Assembly (NCBI GenBank): GCA_029265315.1
Contig: JAJUJM010000002.1
Span: 62,001-126,000 of the forward strand
Reading direction: 5' to 3'
Source: Actinomycetota bacterium
GTDB lineage: Bacteria; Actinomycetota; Coriobacteriia; Anaerosomatales; PHET01
Length of the DNA: 64,000 nt
Positions 8,900 to 16,489 of this stretch are shown here, piece by piece (position 1 is the first letter of the stretch; each line of letters begins with the position of its first letter). The translations under genes were made by a program, and so were the position numbers. The notes below the pieces were generated by a model that was given only the letters and a program-made list of their open reading frames with translations, ran no database searches and had not been told where the DNA came from.

Positions 8900-9817
8900 A
8901 TGCGAGTGCTGGTCATCGTGAACACCCGGGCGGGAAGCGGCGGCGCCGGCCTGTTCGACTTCGTCCGCGCGCTCGGTGGCGTCGGCGCCGAGGTCGTCTT
9001 GCGCTTCTCAACCGAGGACGTACCACTGGCGGGCCTGGCGGCCGACGCGCGCGAATTCGACCGCGTCGTCGCCGTCGGTGGCGACGGCACCTTCTCAACG
9101 GTGCTCTACGAGGTGCGCGACTCGGGAGTGCCGGTCCTGCCCTACCCGGCCGGTACCGCGAACCTGCTCTCACTCAATCTCTCCTTGCCGCCTGACCCAC
9201 GACTCCTGGCCCGACTCACGCTCGAGCAGACTCCTGTCACGTTCGACCTGGGCGAGCTCATCCTCCCGGGGCCGAGTGGCACCGACAGCCGGACCGGTTT
9301 CGCCATGGCGGCAGGCGCCGGCTTCGACGCCGCGATCATGCAGGCCGCACAACCTTTGAAGCCCACACTCGGAGCGGCAGCCTACCTGCTGGCGGCCGTG
9401 TCGAACCTCGCACCCACGGTCTCCGAATTCGAGCTCGTCTTGGACGGCGAACATGTTCACACCGATGGAATCGCCGTTCTGCTCGTCAACTTCGGTCGCA
9501 TCCAGTTCGACCTCACCATGAGTCGAGGATGGGACCCGCGGGACGGCAAGCTCGACGTCGTCGTGTTGCGGACGAAGAACGTGGCAGAGCTCATACCGGT
9601 CGTCTTCGCCGCGATGCTCGAGCGCGTCGTCGAAGGGGTCGAACGCAACCCGAGTGTCGACGTCTACACCGCGCGCGAGATCGAGCTGTCCGCCTACCCC
9701 CCTCTTGCGATGCAGTATGACGGCGAGATCATCCCGACGCTCACACCGTGCGCGGCGCAGGTGCTCCCCGGGGCAGCGACACTCATCGTCGGCCCTGACT
9801 CCCCGTACGCGTCCTAA
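8900..9817 (+). CDS. Diacylglycerol kinase-family lipid kinase
   Basis: A 305-residue cytoplasmic or membrane-peripheral kinase of the DAGK/YegS/sphingosine-kinase type. The nucleotide-binding motif AVGGDGTFS lies at 58-66, followed by LPYPAGTANLL, typical of the family, and a C-terminal beta domain with LLVNFGRIQFDL. The likely substrate is diacylglycerol or a related lipid, but the sequence does not fix it. Its TAA stop overlaps the minus-strand TAG of the TerC gene within the four bases CTAA, so the two genes converge with no room for a terminator. Confidence 0.88.
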   Translation: MRVLVIVNTRAGSGGAGLFDFVRALGGVGAEVVLRFSTEDVPLAGLAADAREFDRVVAVGGDGTFSTVLYEVRDSGVPVLPYPAGTANLLSLNLSLPPDPRLLARLTLEQTPVTFDLGELILPGPSGTDSRTGFAMAAGAGFDAAIMQAAQPLKPTLGAAAYLLAAVSNLAPTVSEFELVLDGEHVHTDGIAVLLVNFGRIQFDLTMSRGWDPRDGKLDVVVLRTKNVAELIPVVFAAMLERVVEGVERNPSVDVYTAREIELSAYPPLAMQYDGEIIPTLTPCAAQVLPGAATLIVGPDSPYAS

Positions 9818-10578
9818 GCCGTCGCACCTTGCGACGCCCTCTTGCGCTGCAGGTTCGCTTCGTAGCGTATCTGGATGAGCTCGACGCCGAGTGAGAAGAA
9901 CATCGCGAAGTAGACGAAGCCCTTGGGGATGACGAACTCGAGCGCTTCGGCGGTCAGAAGAGTGCCGATCATCAGCAGGAACGCCAAGGCGAGGATCTTG
10001 AGCGAGGCATACCTGTTGATGAAGTCAGCCACGGAGTCGGCGAACACGACCATGACCGCCATGGCCACGATGACGCCACCCACCATGACCCACAACGCGC
10101 GCGCCATGCCAACCGCCGTGATGACCGAATCGAGCGAGAAGATGATGTCCATCACCGCGACGTTGGCGATGACCGCCCCGAAAGACGCCTTGCCTTGCGC
10201 GTGGACCTCTTCCTCCCTCAACTCGACCTTGTGATAGATCTCGCTGACCGCCTTCCAGATCAGGAACAGTCCGCCCGCCGCGAGGATGAGTGAACGCCCG
10301 GTGACCTCGAATGGCGCGCCGTGCACGTGGATGAAGCCGATCTCGAACAACGGCGTCGTGAGGCGCGAGATCCACGTGAGCGAGAAGAGCAGTAGCAGTC
10401 TGGTCCCCAGTGCGGCAACGAGCCCCAGCTGGCGCGCCAGCTTCTGCTGCTCTTCGGGCAGGCGGCCGGTCAGGATCGCGATGAAGACCAGGTTGTCTAT
10501 GCCCAACACGATCTCGAGCAGTGCGAGCGTGAGCAACGCGACAAGGTTCTCCACACTGAAGACGGCGGCCAGATCCAT
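9814..10578 (-). CDS. TerC-family integral membrane protein
   Basis: A 254-residue protein with about seven hydrophobic helices. The family Asp residues appear in LGIDNLVFIAIL near residue 28 and in IIFSLDSVITAVG in the second half. Members include Mn(II) exporters (Alx/MntP-like physiology) and proteins thought to metallate secreted enzymes. A charged loop (EIYHKVELREEEVHAQGK) separates the two halves. Substrate unknown. It is convergent with and touching the lipid-kinase gene, and lies downstream of the c-type cytochrome gene with a hairpin between. Confidence 0.87.
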   Translation of the reverse strand: MDLAAVFSVENLVALLTLALLEIVLGIDNLVFIAILTGRLPEEQQKLARQLGLVAALGTRLLLLFSLTWISRLTTPLFEIGFIHVHGAPFEVTGRSLILAAGGLFLIWKAVSEIYHKVELREEEVHAQGKASFGAVIANVAVMDIIFSLDSVITAVGMARALWVMVGGVIVAMAVMVVFADSVADFINRYASLKILALAFLLMIGTLLTAEALEFVIPKGFVYFAMFFSLGVELIQIRYEANLQRKRASQGATA

Positions 10579-10599
10579 ATGTCCCCTCCAAGACGAAGC

Positions 10600-10628
10600 G
10601 ACGGCCTCGGCAAGCCGCCGAGACCGTC
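10600..10628 (-). terminator. Hairpin after the cytochrome gene
   Basis: An imperfect stem GACGG-CTCGG/CCGAG-CCGTC in the 80-base gap between the cytochrome stop codon and the TerC start. T-rich sequence follows on the minus strand. Confidence 0.5.
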
Positions 10629-10660
10629 ACGAAGTATACGAGATGGCCAGCTTCGTGGGG

Positions 10661-10993
10661 CTACCTGTTCGAGAGGTATTGGATGATGGTCGCCTTCTCG
10701 TCAGCGCTGATCACAAGGCCGTTCTTCTCCATGCGCTCGACGGTGGCCGTCCAGCCGGCCTCGTCGTAGTCGGCGCTGTCGACCCTGTCGAGCGTGTGAC
10801 ACATCGTGCACTTCTGCTTGACAAGCGCCGCTTCAGGGCTGTCCGAAGCGGGCTGCTCCGTGGTAGCGGGCTCCGTGGCAGCGGGTTCACCAGCGGTTGG
10901 CTCGACGGGCGAAGAGCAGCCGGTGAGAAGAACCGAAGGCAACAAGGCGACGACGAGAATGAACACAAGGGTCAGGCGAGCGGCACGCGACAT
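10661..10993 (-). CDS. Monohaem c-type cytochrome lipoprotein
   Basis: 110 residues. A signal peptide ends in the lipobox LLTGC (Cys26), followed by a Pro/Glu/Thr/Ala-rich linker to about residue 55. The haem motif CTMCH lies at 62-66, and Met88 in a WTATVERMEK helix is the probable second axial ligand. It should be a small electron carrier tethered outside the membrane. The fold resembles the short cytochromes found as domains of anaerobic respiratory proteins; no oxidase or reductase gene is adjacent, so its partner is unknown. Confidence 0.88.
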   Translation of the reverse strand: MSRAARLTLVFILVVALLPSVLLTGCSSPVEPTAGEPAATEPATTEQPASDSPEAALVKQKCTMCHTLDRVDSADYDEAGWTATVERMEKNGLVISADEKATIIQYLSNR

Positions 10994-11100
10994 GGCGTCC
11001 TCCTATGCGATCTGATGAAGCGGACCCGGTGCTACCTGTGGCGTGTATACCCGCAACACGGGCGCAGAGATGCACGCCACTGTGGAGCACTTCCGGCAGA

Positions 11101-11922
11101 TCAACCTCGTTCGTGGGGCACTCCGGCCGCATCGAGCATGGCGCGCAGGCCGTCCACATGAGAGGCCACGCCCACATTGAGGAACTGCCGCTCGACCACG
11201 ACCTCGCCCGTGGCGGTGGCGTGACGCGCGTCGAACCCGAGGTCCAGGCTCGCGGTGTGCGACTGGATGCCGACGACACGGCCATCGGCATCGATCAGTG
11301 GTCCGCCCGACTGACCACGCAGACCCGGAGCGGAGACTTCCACGAACAGCGCAGACGATCCGTCGCCCGCCACGTGCCTGTTGAAGCGAGCGACGATACC
11401 GCTTTGTGTGAATCGCGGAACGGGAAACGCCCCTTCCGCAAGGGCGAAGCGTGCCCGTTCGGCATCCCACGCTGTCTGGACCGTATGGAACGGGAACCCC
11501 ACGAAGGCCACCGACTCGCCCTGTCGGAGAGGACGCCGCCCCACGTCGCGCAGCACCGGCGGCTCAGGTAGCCAGCCGGGCTCGAACGGCTCGAGGCGAC
11601 CGATGGCGAGGTCGGCGGTGCGATTCACCGTGCCCCCGACCAGACGAGTCGAGACACCCTGCATGACCGCCCAGATCTCATCAGCGGCAACCACGCGTTT
11701 CGCATCGGCGTCAACCGCTTCAGGTGTCTGTACGCCGGAGACGACGGCGCCGCGCGCCGCGAGCAGCTCCTCAACCACGTGCGCCGATGTCACCACCCAG
11801 CCTTCGCGATTGAGCACGATGAAACTCGCGACGGTCGACGACAGCGAGCCATCGGCATGGCGGCGGAGCGCGACGTACGGGAAGGTGAACCTGGATGCGG
11901 TCTCAACAGCGTCGGCGAACAT
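11101..11922 (-). CDS. Trypsin-like serine protease without signal peptide
   Basis: 273 residues with a complete triad in S1C/DegP-like order: His48 in VVTSAHVV, Asp104 in TADLAIGRL, and Ser205 in GLRGQSGGPLI. There is no signal peptide, transmembrane segment or PDZ domain, so it is predicted to be cytoplasmic, unusual for this fold. GGGAGG five or six bases before MFADAVE fixes the start; a longer in-frame reading would run through the tRNA-Val gene and is discarded. Target unknown. It is upstream of the cytochrome gene on the same strand with a gap of about 107 bases. Confidence 0.85.
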   Translation of the reverse strand: MFADAVETASRFTFPYVALRRHADGSLSSTVASFIVLNREGWVVTSAHVVEELLAARGAVVSGVQTPEAVDADAKRVVAADEIWAVMQGVSTRLVGGTVNRTADLAIGRLEPFEPGWLPEPPVLRDVGRRPLRQGESVAFVGFPFHTVQTAWDAERARFALAEGAFPVPRFTQSGIVARFNRHVAGDGSSALFVEVSAPGLRGQSGGPLIDADGRVVGIQSHTASLDLGFDARHATATGEVVVERQFLNVGVASHVDGLRAMLDAAGVPHERG

Positions 11923-11957
11923 GAACGCCTCCCACGAAGTGGTGTGGCCCCGAGCAT

Positions 11958-11994
11958 ACAAGAAAGCCCGCCCCGCGCTGAGGCGGAGACGGGC
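11958..11994 (-). terminator. Terminator downstream of tRNA-Val
   Basis: On the minus strand an imperfect GC stem with outer arms GCCCG/CGGGC is followed directly by TTTCTTGT, a good U-run. It separates the tRNA from the protease gene. Confidence 0.7.
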
Positions 11995-12008
11995 CCGTGA
12001 TGTCCGAA

Positions 12009-12083
12009 TGGTGGGCGCTAGAGGATTTGAACCTCTGACCCCTTCCGCGTCAAGGAAGTGCTCTCCCCCTGAGCTAAGCGCCC
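12009..12083 (-). tRNA. tRNA-Val (GAC)
   Basis: Folds as a standard tRNA: acceptor GGGCGCT/AGCGCCC, anticodon arm CTTCC-TTGACGC-GGAAG giving anticodon GAC, T-loop GGTTCAAATCC. Discriminator A and the 3' CCA are encoded. Confidence 0.96.
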
Positions 12084-12125
12084 ATCCGGTGTTGTCAACG
12101 CCGTCCTGAAAGGACAGCGGACGAT

Positions 12126-12134
12126 AGTTTACCA
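12126..12134 (-). promoter_or_regulatory. Possible extended -10 for tRNA-Val
   Basis: TGGTAAACT on the minus strand, about 40 bases upstream of the tRNA, with no clear -35. Confidence 0.3.
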
Positions 12135-12196
12135 AAGCCTCGCATCGTGGCTAGACCCCAATCCGCCGAGCGGGCGATGATGCGGCAAAGTGGTTC

Positions 12197-12225
12197 TTGC
12201 ACGCCCCATACCCAATCGCTAGACT
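12197..12225 (+). promoter_or_regulatory. Promoter of the tRNA-Gly/tRNA-Cys unit
   Basis: TTGCAC and TAGACT separated by exactly 17 bases. The predicted start lies about five bases before the mature tRNA-Gly end, typical for a stable-RNA promoter. Confidence 0.65.
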
Positions 12226-12236
12226 AGCCGTTGCGC

Positions 12237-12312
12237 GCGGACGTGGCTCAGCTGGTAGAGCACAACCTTGCCAAGGTTGGGGTCGCGGGTTCGAATCCCG
12301 TCGTCCGCTCCA
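12237..12312 (+). tRNA. tRNA-Gly (GCC)
   Basis: Acceptor GCGGACG/CGTCCGC, anticodon arm CAACC-TTGCCAA-GGTTG giving anticodon GCC, T-loop GGTTCGAATCC, discriminator T and encoded CCA. Confidence 0.96.
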
Positions 12313-12405
12313 TCGCACCTGATCGGAGGTCGGTCTTCGAGGCCCGGTGGCCCTCTTGAGGCCGACCTTCGTGGCTTGAATCGGCGCACCAGTGCGCCCA
12401 CATAC

Positions 12406-12479
12406 GGCGACGTGGCCAAGTGGCAAGGCAGGGGCCTGCAAAGCCCTTATCCCCGGTTCGAATCCGGGCGTCGCCTCCA
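12406..12479 (+). tRNA. tRNA-Cys (GCA)
   Basis: Acceptor GGCGACG/CGTCGCC, anticodon arm with loop CTGCAAA giving anticodon GCA, T-loop GGTTCGAATCC, encoded CCA. It lies 93 bases after tRNA-Gly and is probably in the same transcript. Confidence 0.96.
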
Positions 12480-12514
12480 GGATCCGAACTGCGGAAACGC
12501 AGTCACGCACGGTG

Positions 12515-12541
12515 CGGCGGGCGGTCATCTGACCCCCGCCG
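12515..12541 (+). terminator. Terminator of the tRNA-Gly/Cys unit
   Basis: A long hairpin with outer stem CGGCGGG/CCCGCCG and inner stem GGTCA/TGACC, with a single bulged C. The U-run is poor (GTGTGCACTT). Confidence 0.55.
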
Positions 12542-12613
12542 TGTGCACTTCATGTGGTCGAAGACATGCGGCCCGCGCCTGAGGTCGCTCCGCCGACCCG
12601 CGGCCGAGTCGAC

Positions 12614-12622
12614 TGGTACACT
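12614..12622 (+). promoter_or_regulatory. Possible extended -10 for the GT4 gene
   Basis: TGGTACACT, about 50 bases upstream of the GTG start, with no clear -35. Confidence 0.35.
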
Positions 12623-12673
12623 CACACGCGGCGGAATCGCGTGCCGCCCGTCACCGCCGACCGGAGGATGTTC

Positions 12674-13888
12674 GTGCGCATCGGATTCTTCACCGATACC
12701 TACACGCCGCAGATCAACGGCGTGGTCACATCCATACAGCTGTTCAAAGACGCGCTCGAGCAGCGCGGACATGAAGTCTACGTGTTCGCCCCGACGCCCG
12801 AGCACGAAACCGACGGCGTCCGGATCATCCGGTTCCCCTCGCTGCCCTTCGTGTTCCAACCGGAGATGAGGCTGGCGACACCGATCTCTCTTGACGCCTG
12901 GCGAGTGCTCGACGCGGTCGACCTCGACATCGTCCACTCGCACGACCCGTTCGCGATCGGGCTTTACGGATTGAACGTCGCTCGTCGCTCGAAGGTCCCG
13001 TACGTCCATACGTACCACACGCTCTACCCCGAATACGTCCACTACGTCTGGGAGACCCGCCTCACGAGAAAGCTCGCTGAACGGCTCTCGCGTGACTTCT
13101 GCCAGATGTGCACGTCGATCGTCGCACCCTCGACCAAGATCGAACGTCACCTCAGGGACTGGGGTGTGACGGTGCCCATCGACGTGATCGCGACCGGCAT
13201 CGACACGGAGCGCTTCCGTGTGGCCAGCGCAACGGCCTTGGAGCGGGTTGCGGGCCTCATCGACCGCAAGCCCGGCGACAAGGTCCTTCTGTTCATGGGG
13301 CGGCTCGGGCGCGAGAAGAACGTCGAGCTGTTGCTCAGGGCCCTCTGGCACACGCGCGACCCGCATATCCGTCTGGTGGTCGCCGGCGATGGACCCCACC
13401 GCTCCGAGCTTGACCAGATAGTCTCCGAGCTCGACCTCGCCGAGCGAGTCACCTTTCTCGGGTACCTGGACCGCGAATCAGTCGTGGCCGCCTACCACCT
13501 CGCCGACGCCTTCGCCTTCGCCTCGACGAGCGAGACGCAGGGTCTCGTCATCGGTGAGGCGATGGCCGCCTGCCTTCCGGTGGTCGCCGTCGAAGACCGA
13601 GCGGTCGAGGACTTCGTCATCAACGGACGAACGGGCATCATCGCGCCAGCACGGGCCGAGGATCTCGGGCACGCGTTCGACCTGCTCATGAGCGACGAGG
13701 CACGGCGGCGCAGCATGGGCAAGGCCGCCTGCGAACGTGCGGCACACTTCTCCATCGCGCACCAAGCGGAGCGCCTGGAGCACCACTATGAGCGCGCGAT
13801 CGAGTGTTACCAGCCCCGCCGGCGCTTGGCGCTGCCAAGACGGCGGCGGGACTCGGCGGGCGGTTCGAGACTCAGCTCGCGTACTTGA
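12674..13888 (+). CDS. GT4-family glycosyltransferase (glycolipid type)
   Basis: 404 residues, GT-B fold. The N-terminal RIGFFTDTYTPQINGVVTS signature is characteristic of diacylglycerol/PIM-type glycosyl- and mannosyltransferases. The C-terminal half has VAGDGPHRSEL and the EX7E donor motif in SETQGLVIGEAMA. It probably transfers a sugar from a nucleotide or prenyl donor to a membrane lipid; acceptor and sugar are not determined. I use GTG at 12674, six bases after GGAGG; an ATG two codons earlier would leave no spacing. The last 17 bases overlap the convergent microprotein gene. Confidence 0.88.
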   Translation: MRIGFFTDTYTPQINGVVTSIQLFKDALEQRGHEVYVFAPTPEHETDGVRIIRFPSLPFVFQPEMRLATPISLDAWRVLDAVDLDIVHSHDPFAIGLYGLNVARRSKVPYVHTYHTLYPEYVHYVWETRLTRKLAERLSRDFCQMCTSIVAPSTKIERHLRDWGVTVPIDVIATGIDTERFRVASATALERVAGLIDRKPGDKVLLFMGRLGREKNVELLLRALWHTRDPHIRLVVAGDGPHRSELDQIVSELDLAERVTFLGYLDRESVVAAYHLADAFAFASTSETQGLVIGEAMAACLPVVAVEDRAVEDFVINGRTGIIAPARAEDLGHAFDLLMSDEARRRSMGKAACERAAHFSIAHQAERLEHHYERAIECYQPRRRLALPRRRRDSAGGSRLSSRT

Positions 13889-14024
13889 GCTGAACGCGAC
13901 GCGCCTGCTCCAGTCGATTGAGGCCACGTTCGAGGTCGCGAGGGTCGCGGATGTTCTCCACCGCCCATTTCACGATCTCGGTGGGAACGTTGGGGTAGCG
14001 CTTGCGCGCCTGTGCGAGGGTCAT
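13872..14024 (-). CDS. Conserved-looking 50-residue microprotein, function unknown
   Basis: A short open frame starting MTLAQARKRYPNVPTEIVKW, with AGGAG five bases before the ATG. Composition is balanced and protein-like, with a basic, helical C-terminus (DLERGLNRLEQARR) and no membrane segment. It is convergent with and overlaps the last 17 bases of the GT4 gene. I do not recognise the family. The good ribosome site and plausible helix content support it, but it is too short to be certain. Confidence 0.6.
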   Translation of the reverse strand: MTLAQARKRYPNVPTEIVKWAVENIRDPRDLERGLNRLEQARRVQLKYAS

Positions 14025-14122
14025 GGCTGCTCCTGAGTGCTACGACGAATGCTACGACGGTACGGTATTCGATTGACCCGCAGGCTTCAGTGTGAACCTG
14101 AGGTTGAGGTTTCGTCAAGAGG

Positions 14123-14150
14123 AAAGGCCCGGGTGCGCTCCCGGGCCTTT
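14123..14150 (-). terminator. Terminator after the TM2 gene
   Basis: An 11-bp perfect stem AAAGGCCCGGG/CCCGGGCCTTT with loop TGCGCT, 28 bases beyond the stop codon of the TM2 gene. Confidence 0.75.
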
Positions 14151-14177
14151 CGTTCGCTTCGTTCCTCGGTTCGTCGA

Positions 14178-14750
14178 TCAGAACCAGGGCTTCTGTCCCG
14201 CCACGTAGGTGGCATAGAACTCCTGGTCGGACTTGGTGAGGTAGATGACGCCTTCGATGATCCCGATCAGGCCGATGACGCTTGAGACCAGACCGAAGGT
14301 CAGCCAGCCCGCAAGCCAAGCGACCAGCATGATGATGCCTTCCTTCTGGTATCCCAGGTAGAACTTGTGGACACCGAAACTGCCAAGCAGAATCGCAAGG
14401 ATACCGGCGACCATCTTCTGCTTGTCCCCGGCAGGCGCCGCGGCCGGTGCCGCGTACCCAGCCTGAGGAGGAGGTGGAGGCGCCGCATAGCCCGGCGCGG
14501 GTGGCGGCGGAGGCGGAGGTGCGTACCCGGGTGCGGGTGCGGGCGCCTGAGGTGCCGGCGGGGCCGGTGGTGGTGAAGCGGGCGCATCCATCGGCGGGGC
14601 GGGCGGAGCAGGCTGCTCAGGCACGGCCTCCGCCGCCGGCTCCGGTGAAGCCGGGGCTGCGGCCTGCGCCTCGGCGGCGGGCTCGGGTGCGCTCGGCACC
14701 TCGGGCTCGGCGGGCTGATCGCCCATGGGGTTGGTGCTCTCGTCGGTCAT
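14178..14750 (-). CDS. TM2-domain protein with Pro/Ala-rich N-terminal tail
   Basis: 190 residues. The first 110 or so are a low-complexity Pro/Ala/Glu tail with repeats such as GYAAPPPPPQAGYAAP. The C-terminus is a TM2 domain: two hydrophobic helices (about 115-132 and 138-165) with the family phrases GSFGVHKFYLGY and GIIEGVIYLTKSD. TM2 proteins have no agreed biochemical role. GGGAGG four bases before MTDEST marks the start. Single-gene transcript with its own terminator. Confidence 0.85.
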   Translation of the reverse strand: MTDESTNPMGDQPAEPEVPSAPEPAAEAQAAAPASPEPAAEAVPEQPAPPAPPMDAPASPPPAPPAPQAPAPAPGYAPPPPPPPAPGYAAPPPPPQAGYAAPAAAPAGDKQKMVAGILAILLGSFGVHKFYLGYQKEGIIMLVAWLAGWLTFGLVSSVIGLIGIIEGVIYLTKSDQEFYATYVAGQKPWF

Positions 14751-14850
14751 GGTCCCTCCCACTCAACAGTGTGCGGACACTTCCTTCATAGCCCTCAGTG
14801 ACCGAAGGCTAACGCAACCGACACGAACCACTTTGCACCGGGGCGAATCG

Positions 14851-15459
14851 TCACCCTTCTCCCCAACGCCTGAACAAGTCGTGTTCGATTCCCAGAACAT
14901 CGAACACCTTTCCTGCGATGAATGATACCAAGTCGTCGACCGTCTCGGGACGCTGGTAGAACGCAGGCATCGCCGGCAGGACGACCGCCCCCGCCTCCGT
15001 CAGTGCGGTCAGGTTGCGAAGATGCACGAGCGACAGCGGCGTCTCGCGTGGCACGACGACCAGCGGACGTCGCTCCTTCAAGGCGACGTCGCACACGCGC
15101 TCGGGGAGGTCCGCTGCGAGACCGGACGCGACACTCGCGCAAAAGCCCATGCTCGCGGGAGCGACGATGACCGCGTCCAACGGATACGAACCACTCGCGA
15201 TCGGGTCGAACAGGTCAGTCGGGTACACCACGCGAACCCCCTCCGCCGAGGGCAGCTCGAGAAAGTCCGCGAGTCTTGCCGCCGCGCTCGCCGCATCTCC
15301 CGCGGAAAGCTCGAAGCCGAGCTCGCACGCACATACCTTGCACCCCGCATCAGTCGCGCAGAACACGACCTCGTGCCCGAAGAGGACCAGTTGCTCGGTG
15401 ATGCGCATGCCGTAGGCACTCCCCGATGCTCCCGTCATGATGACCGCGATCCGCGCCAT
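14851..15459 (-). CDS. UbiX-type flavin prenyltransferase
   Basis: 202 residues. Members make prenylated FMN from dimethylallyl phosphate and FMN for UbiD decarboxylases. The N-terminal MTGASGSAYGMR flavin phosphate loop and the C-terminal VVVPRETPLSLVHLRNL and PAMPAFYQRPET segments are family hallmarks. GAGGAGAG directly precedes the ATG. It is last in an uninterrupted run ubiD-ubiA-ubiX; the same trio serves late menaquinone synthesis in actinobacteria using the futalosine route (MqnM/P/L), which is the likely role here. Confidence 0.92.
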   Translation of the reverse strand: MARIAVIMTGASGSAYGMRITEQLVLFGHEVVFCATDAGCKVCACELGFELSAGDAASAAARLADFLELPSAEGVRVVYPTDLFDPIASGSYPLDAVIVAPASMGFCASVASGLAADLPERVCDVALKERRPLVVVPRETPLSLVHLRNLTALTEAGAVVLPAMPAFYQRPETVDDLVSFIAGKVFDVLGIEHDLFRRWGEG

Positions 15460-15475
15460 CTCTCCTCGCCTCTCT

Positions 15476-16489
15476 CTACAGCAACCGGTCGAGGACCGCG
15501 GCGGTACCGCCCACGACCGCGATGACACCGTTGACGGTGAAGAACGCCGCGTTCACGCGCGACAGGTCGTCAGGGCTCACGATGAAGTTCTCGTAGGCCA
15601 GGAGCCCTGCGGCGACACCCACTCCCGCGAACCACAGCCAGCCCGCGCCCGCCAACCAGCCACCCAAAGCCAGTAGGACGACCGTCAGGACGTGGGCGAT
15701 ACGGGTCTGCATCAGTGCCGCCCGGACCCCCATGTCCGCCGGCATCGAGTGGACTCCGTCGCGGACGTCACACTCGACGTCCTGCGTGGCGTAGATGATG
15801 TCGAAGCCCGCGGTCCACAGCACGACCGCGGCACCGAGCACCCAAGGTGCGGGATCGGACATCGGAGCGCCCACTGCGACCCATCCACCCACGGGAGCGA
15901 GACCCAGGCACAGACCCAACCAGTAGTGGCACAGCGGCGTGAAGCGCTTCGTGTAGGGATAGATGAGGAACGCGAGCAGCGGTATCGGCGACAGCCAGCG
16001 TGCGATCGGTGCGAGCTGCCAGACGCCGAACAGATAGGCAGCAAGCATCACCACTGCGAAGAGCCACAGCTCCCATGCCTTGATGAGACCGGCGGGTACC
16101 GCGCGGTTCGCCGTCCTCGGGTTGCGCGCGTCGATCTCTTTGTCGATCGCCCGGTTCAGCACGAAGGCGAACGCGCGAGCACCGACCATCACCAGCGTGA
16201 TCCAAAGCAGGGCCGTCCATGAAGGCAAGAAGTCAAGTCCTTCACCGGGCCTGTAGCCCGCAGGCCCGGGGACCAGCAGGTCCGAGATCGGGGGCTTCAA
16301 GTATGCCGGCACGGTCGGACTCGTGGGATCGTAGCCAGCACCGACCACCGCTGCCCCGAACAGCGCGCCGATGTAGGCGTACGGCAGCGCGAATACGGAG
16401 TGCTCGAACTTCACCAACTCGAGCAGCACCGCGAACTTGTTGACCTTCACCTGCTTCGGCTTCGGTCTCTTCGCCTTGATGCCACTCAC
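15476..16489 (-). CDS. UbiA-family prenyltransferase (menaquinone pathway, MqnP-like)
   Basis: 337 residues, eight or nine membrane helices. Both prenyl-diphosphate/Mg motifs are present: NRAIDKEID at 112-120 and YATQDVECD in the second half. It attaches a polyprenyl chain to an aromatic acid in the membrane. The start GTG at 16489 overlaps the UbiD stop codon (GTGA); an upstream in-frame GTG lacks a ribosome site. Position between ubiD and ubiX argues for prenylation of 1,4-dihydroxy-6-naphthoate, though 4-hydroxybenzoate-type substrates cannot be excluded from sequence. Confidence 0.9.
   Translation of the reverse strand: MSGIKAKRPKPKQVKVNKFAVLLELVKFEHSVFALPYAYIGALFGAAVVGAGYDPTSPTVPAYLKPPISDLLVPGPAGYRPGEGLDFLPSWTALLWITLVMVGARAFAFVLNRAIDKEIDARNPRTANRAVPAGLIKAWELWLFAVVMLAAYLFGVWQLAPIARWLSPIPLLAFLIYPYTKRFTPLCHYWLGLCLGLAPVGGWVAVGAPMSDPAPWVLGAAVVLWTAGFDIIYATQDVECDVRDGVHSMPADMGVRAALMQTRIAHVLTVVLLALGGWLAGAGWLWFAGVGVAAGLLAYENFIVSPDDLSRVNAAFFTVNGVIAVVGGTAAVLDRLL

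Noticed and set aside
9814-9817. Overlapping stop codons of two convergent genes as a sign of an assembly error
   Set aside because: Both proteins are full length for their families; the four-base CTAA overlap is simply compact packing.
12503-13399. 298-codon minus-strand open frame opposite the GT4 gene
   Set aside because: It is the complement of a well-supported glycosyltransferase with no own ribosome site or family match.
14178-14750. Pro/Ala-rich tail of the TM2 protein as a possible frameshift or repeat artefact
   Set aside because: The frame stays open into a good TM2 domain and such tails are common in the family.
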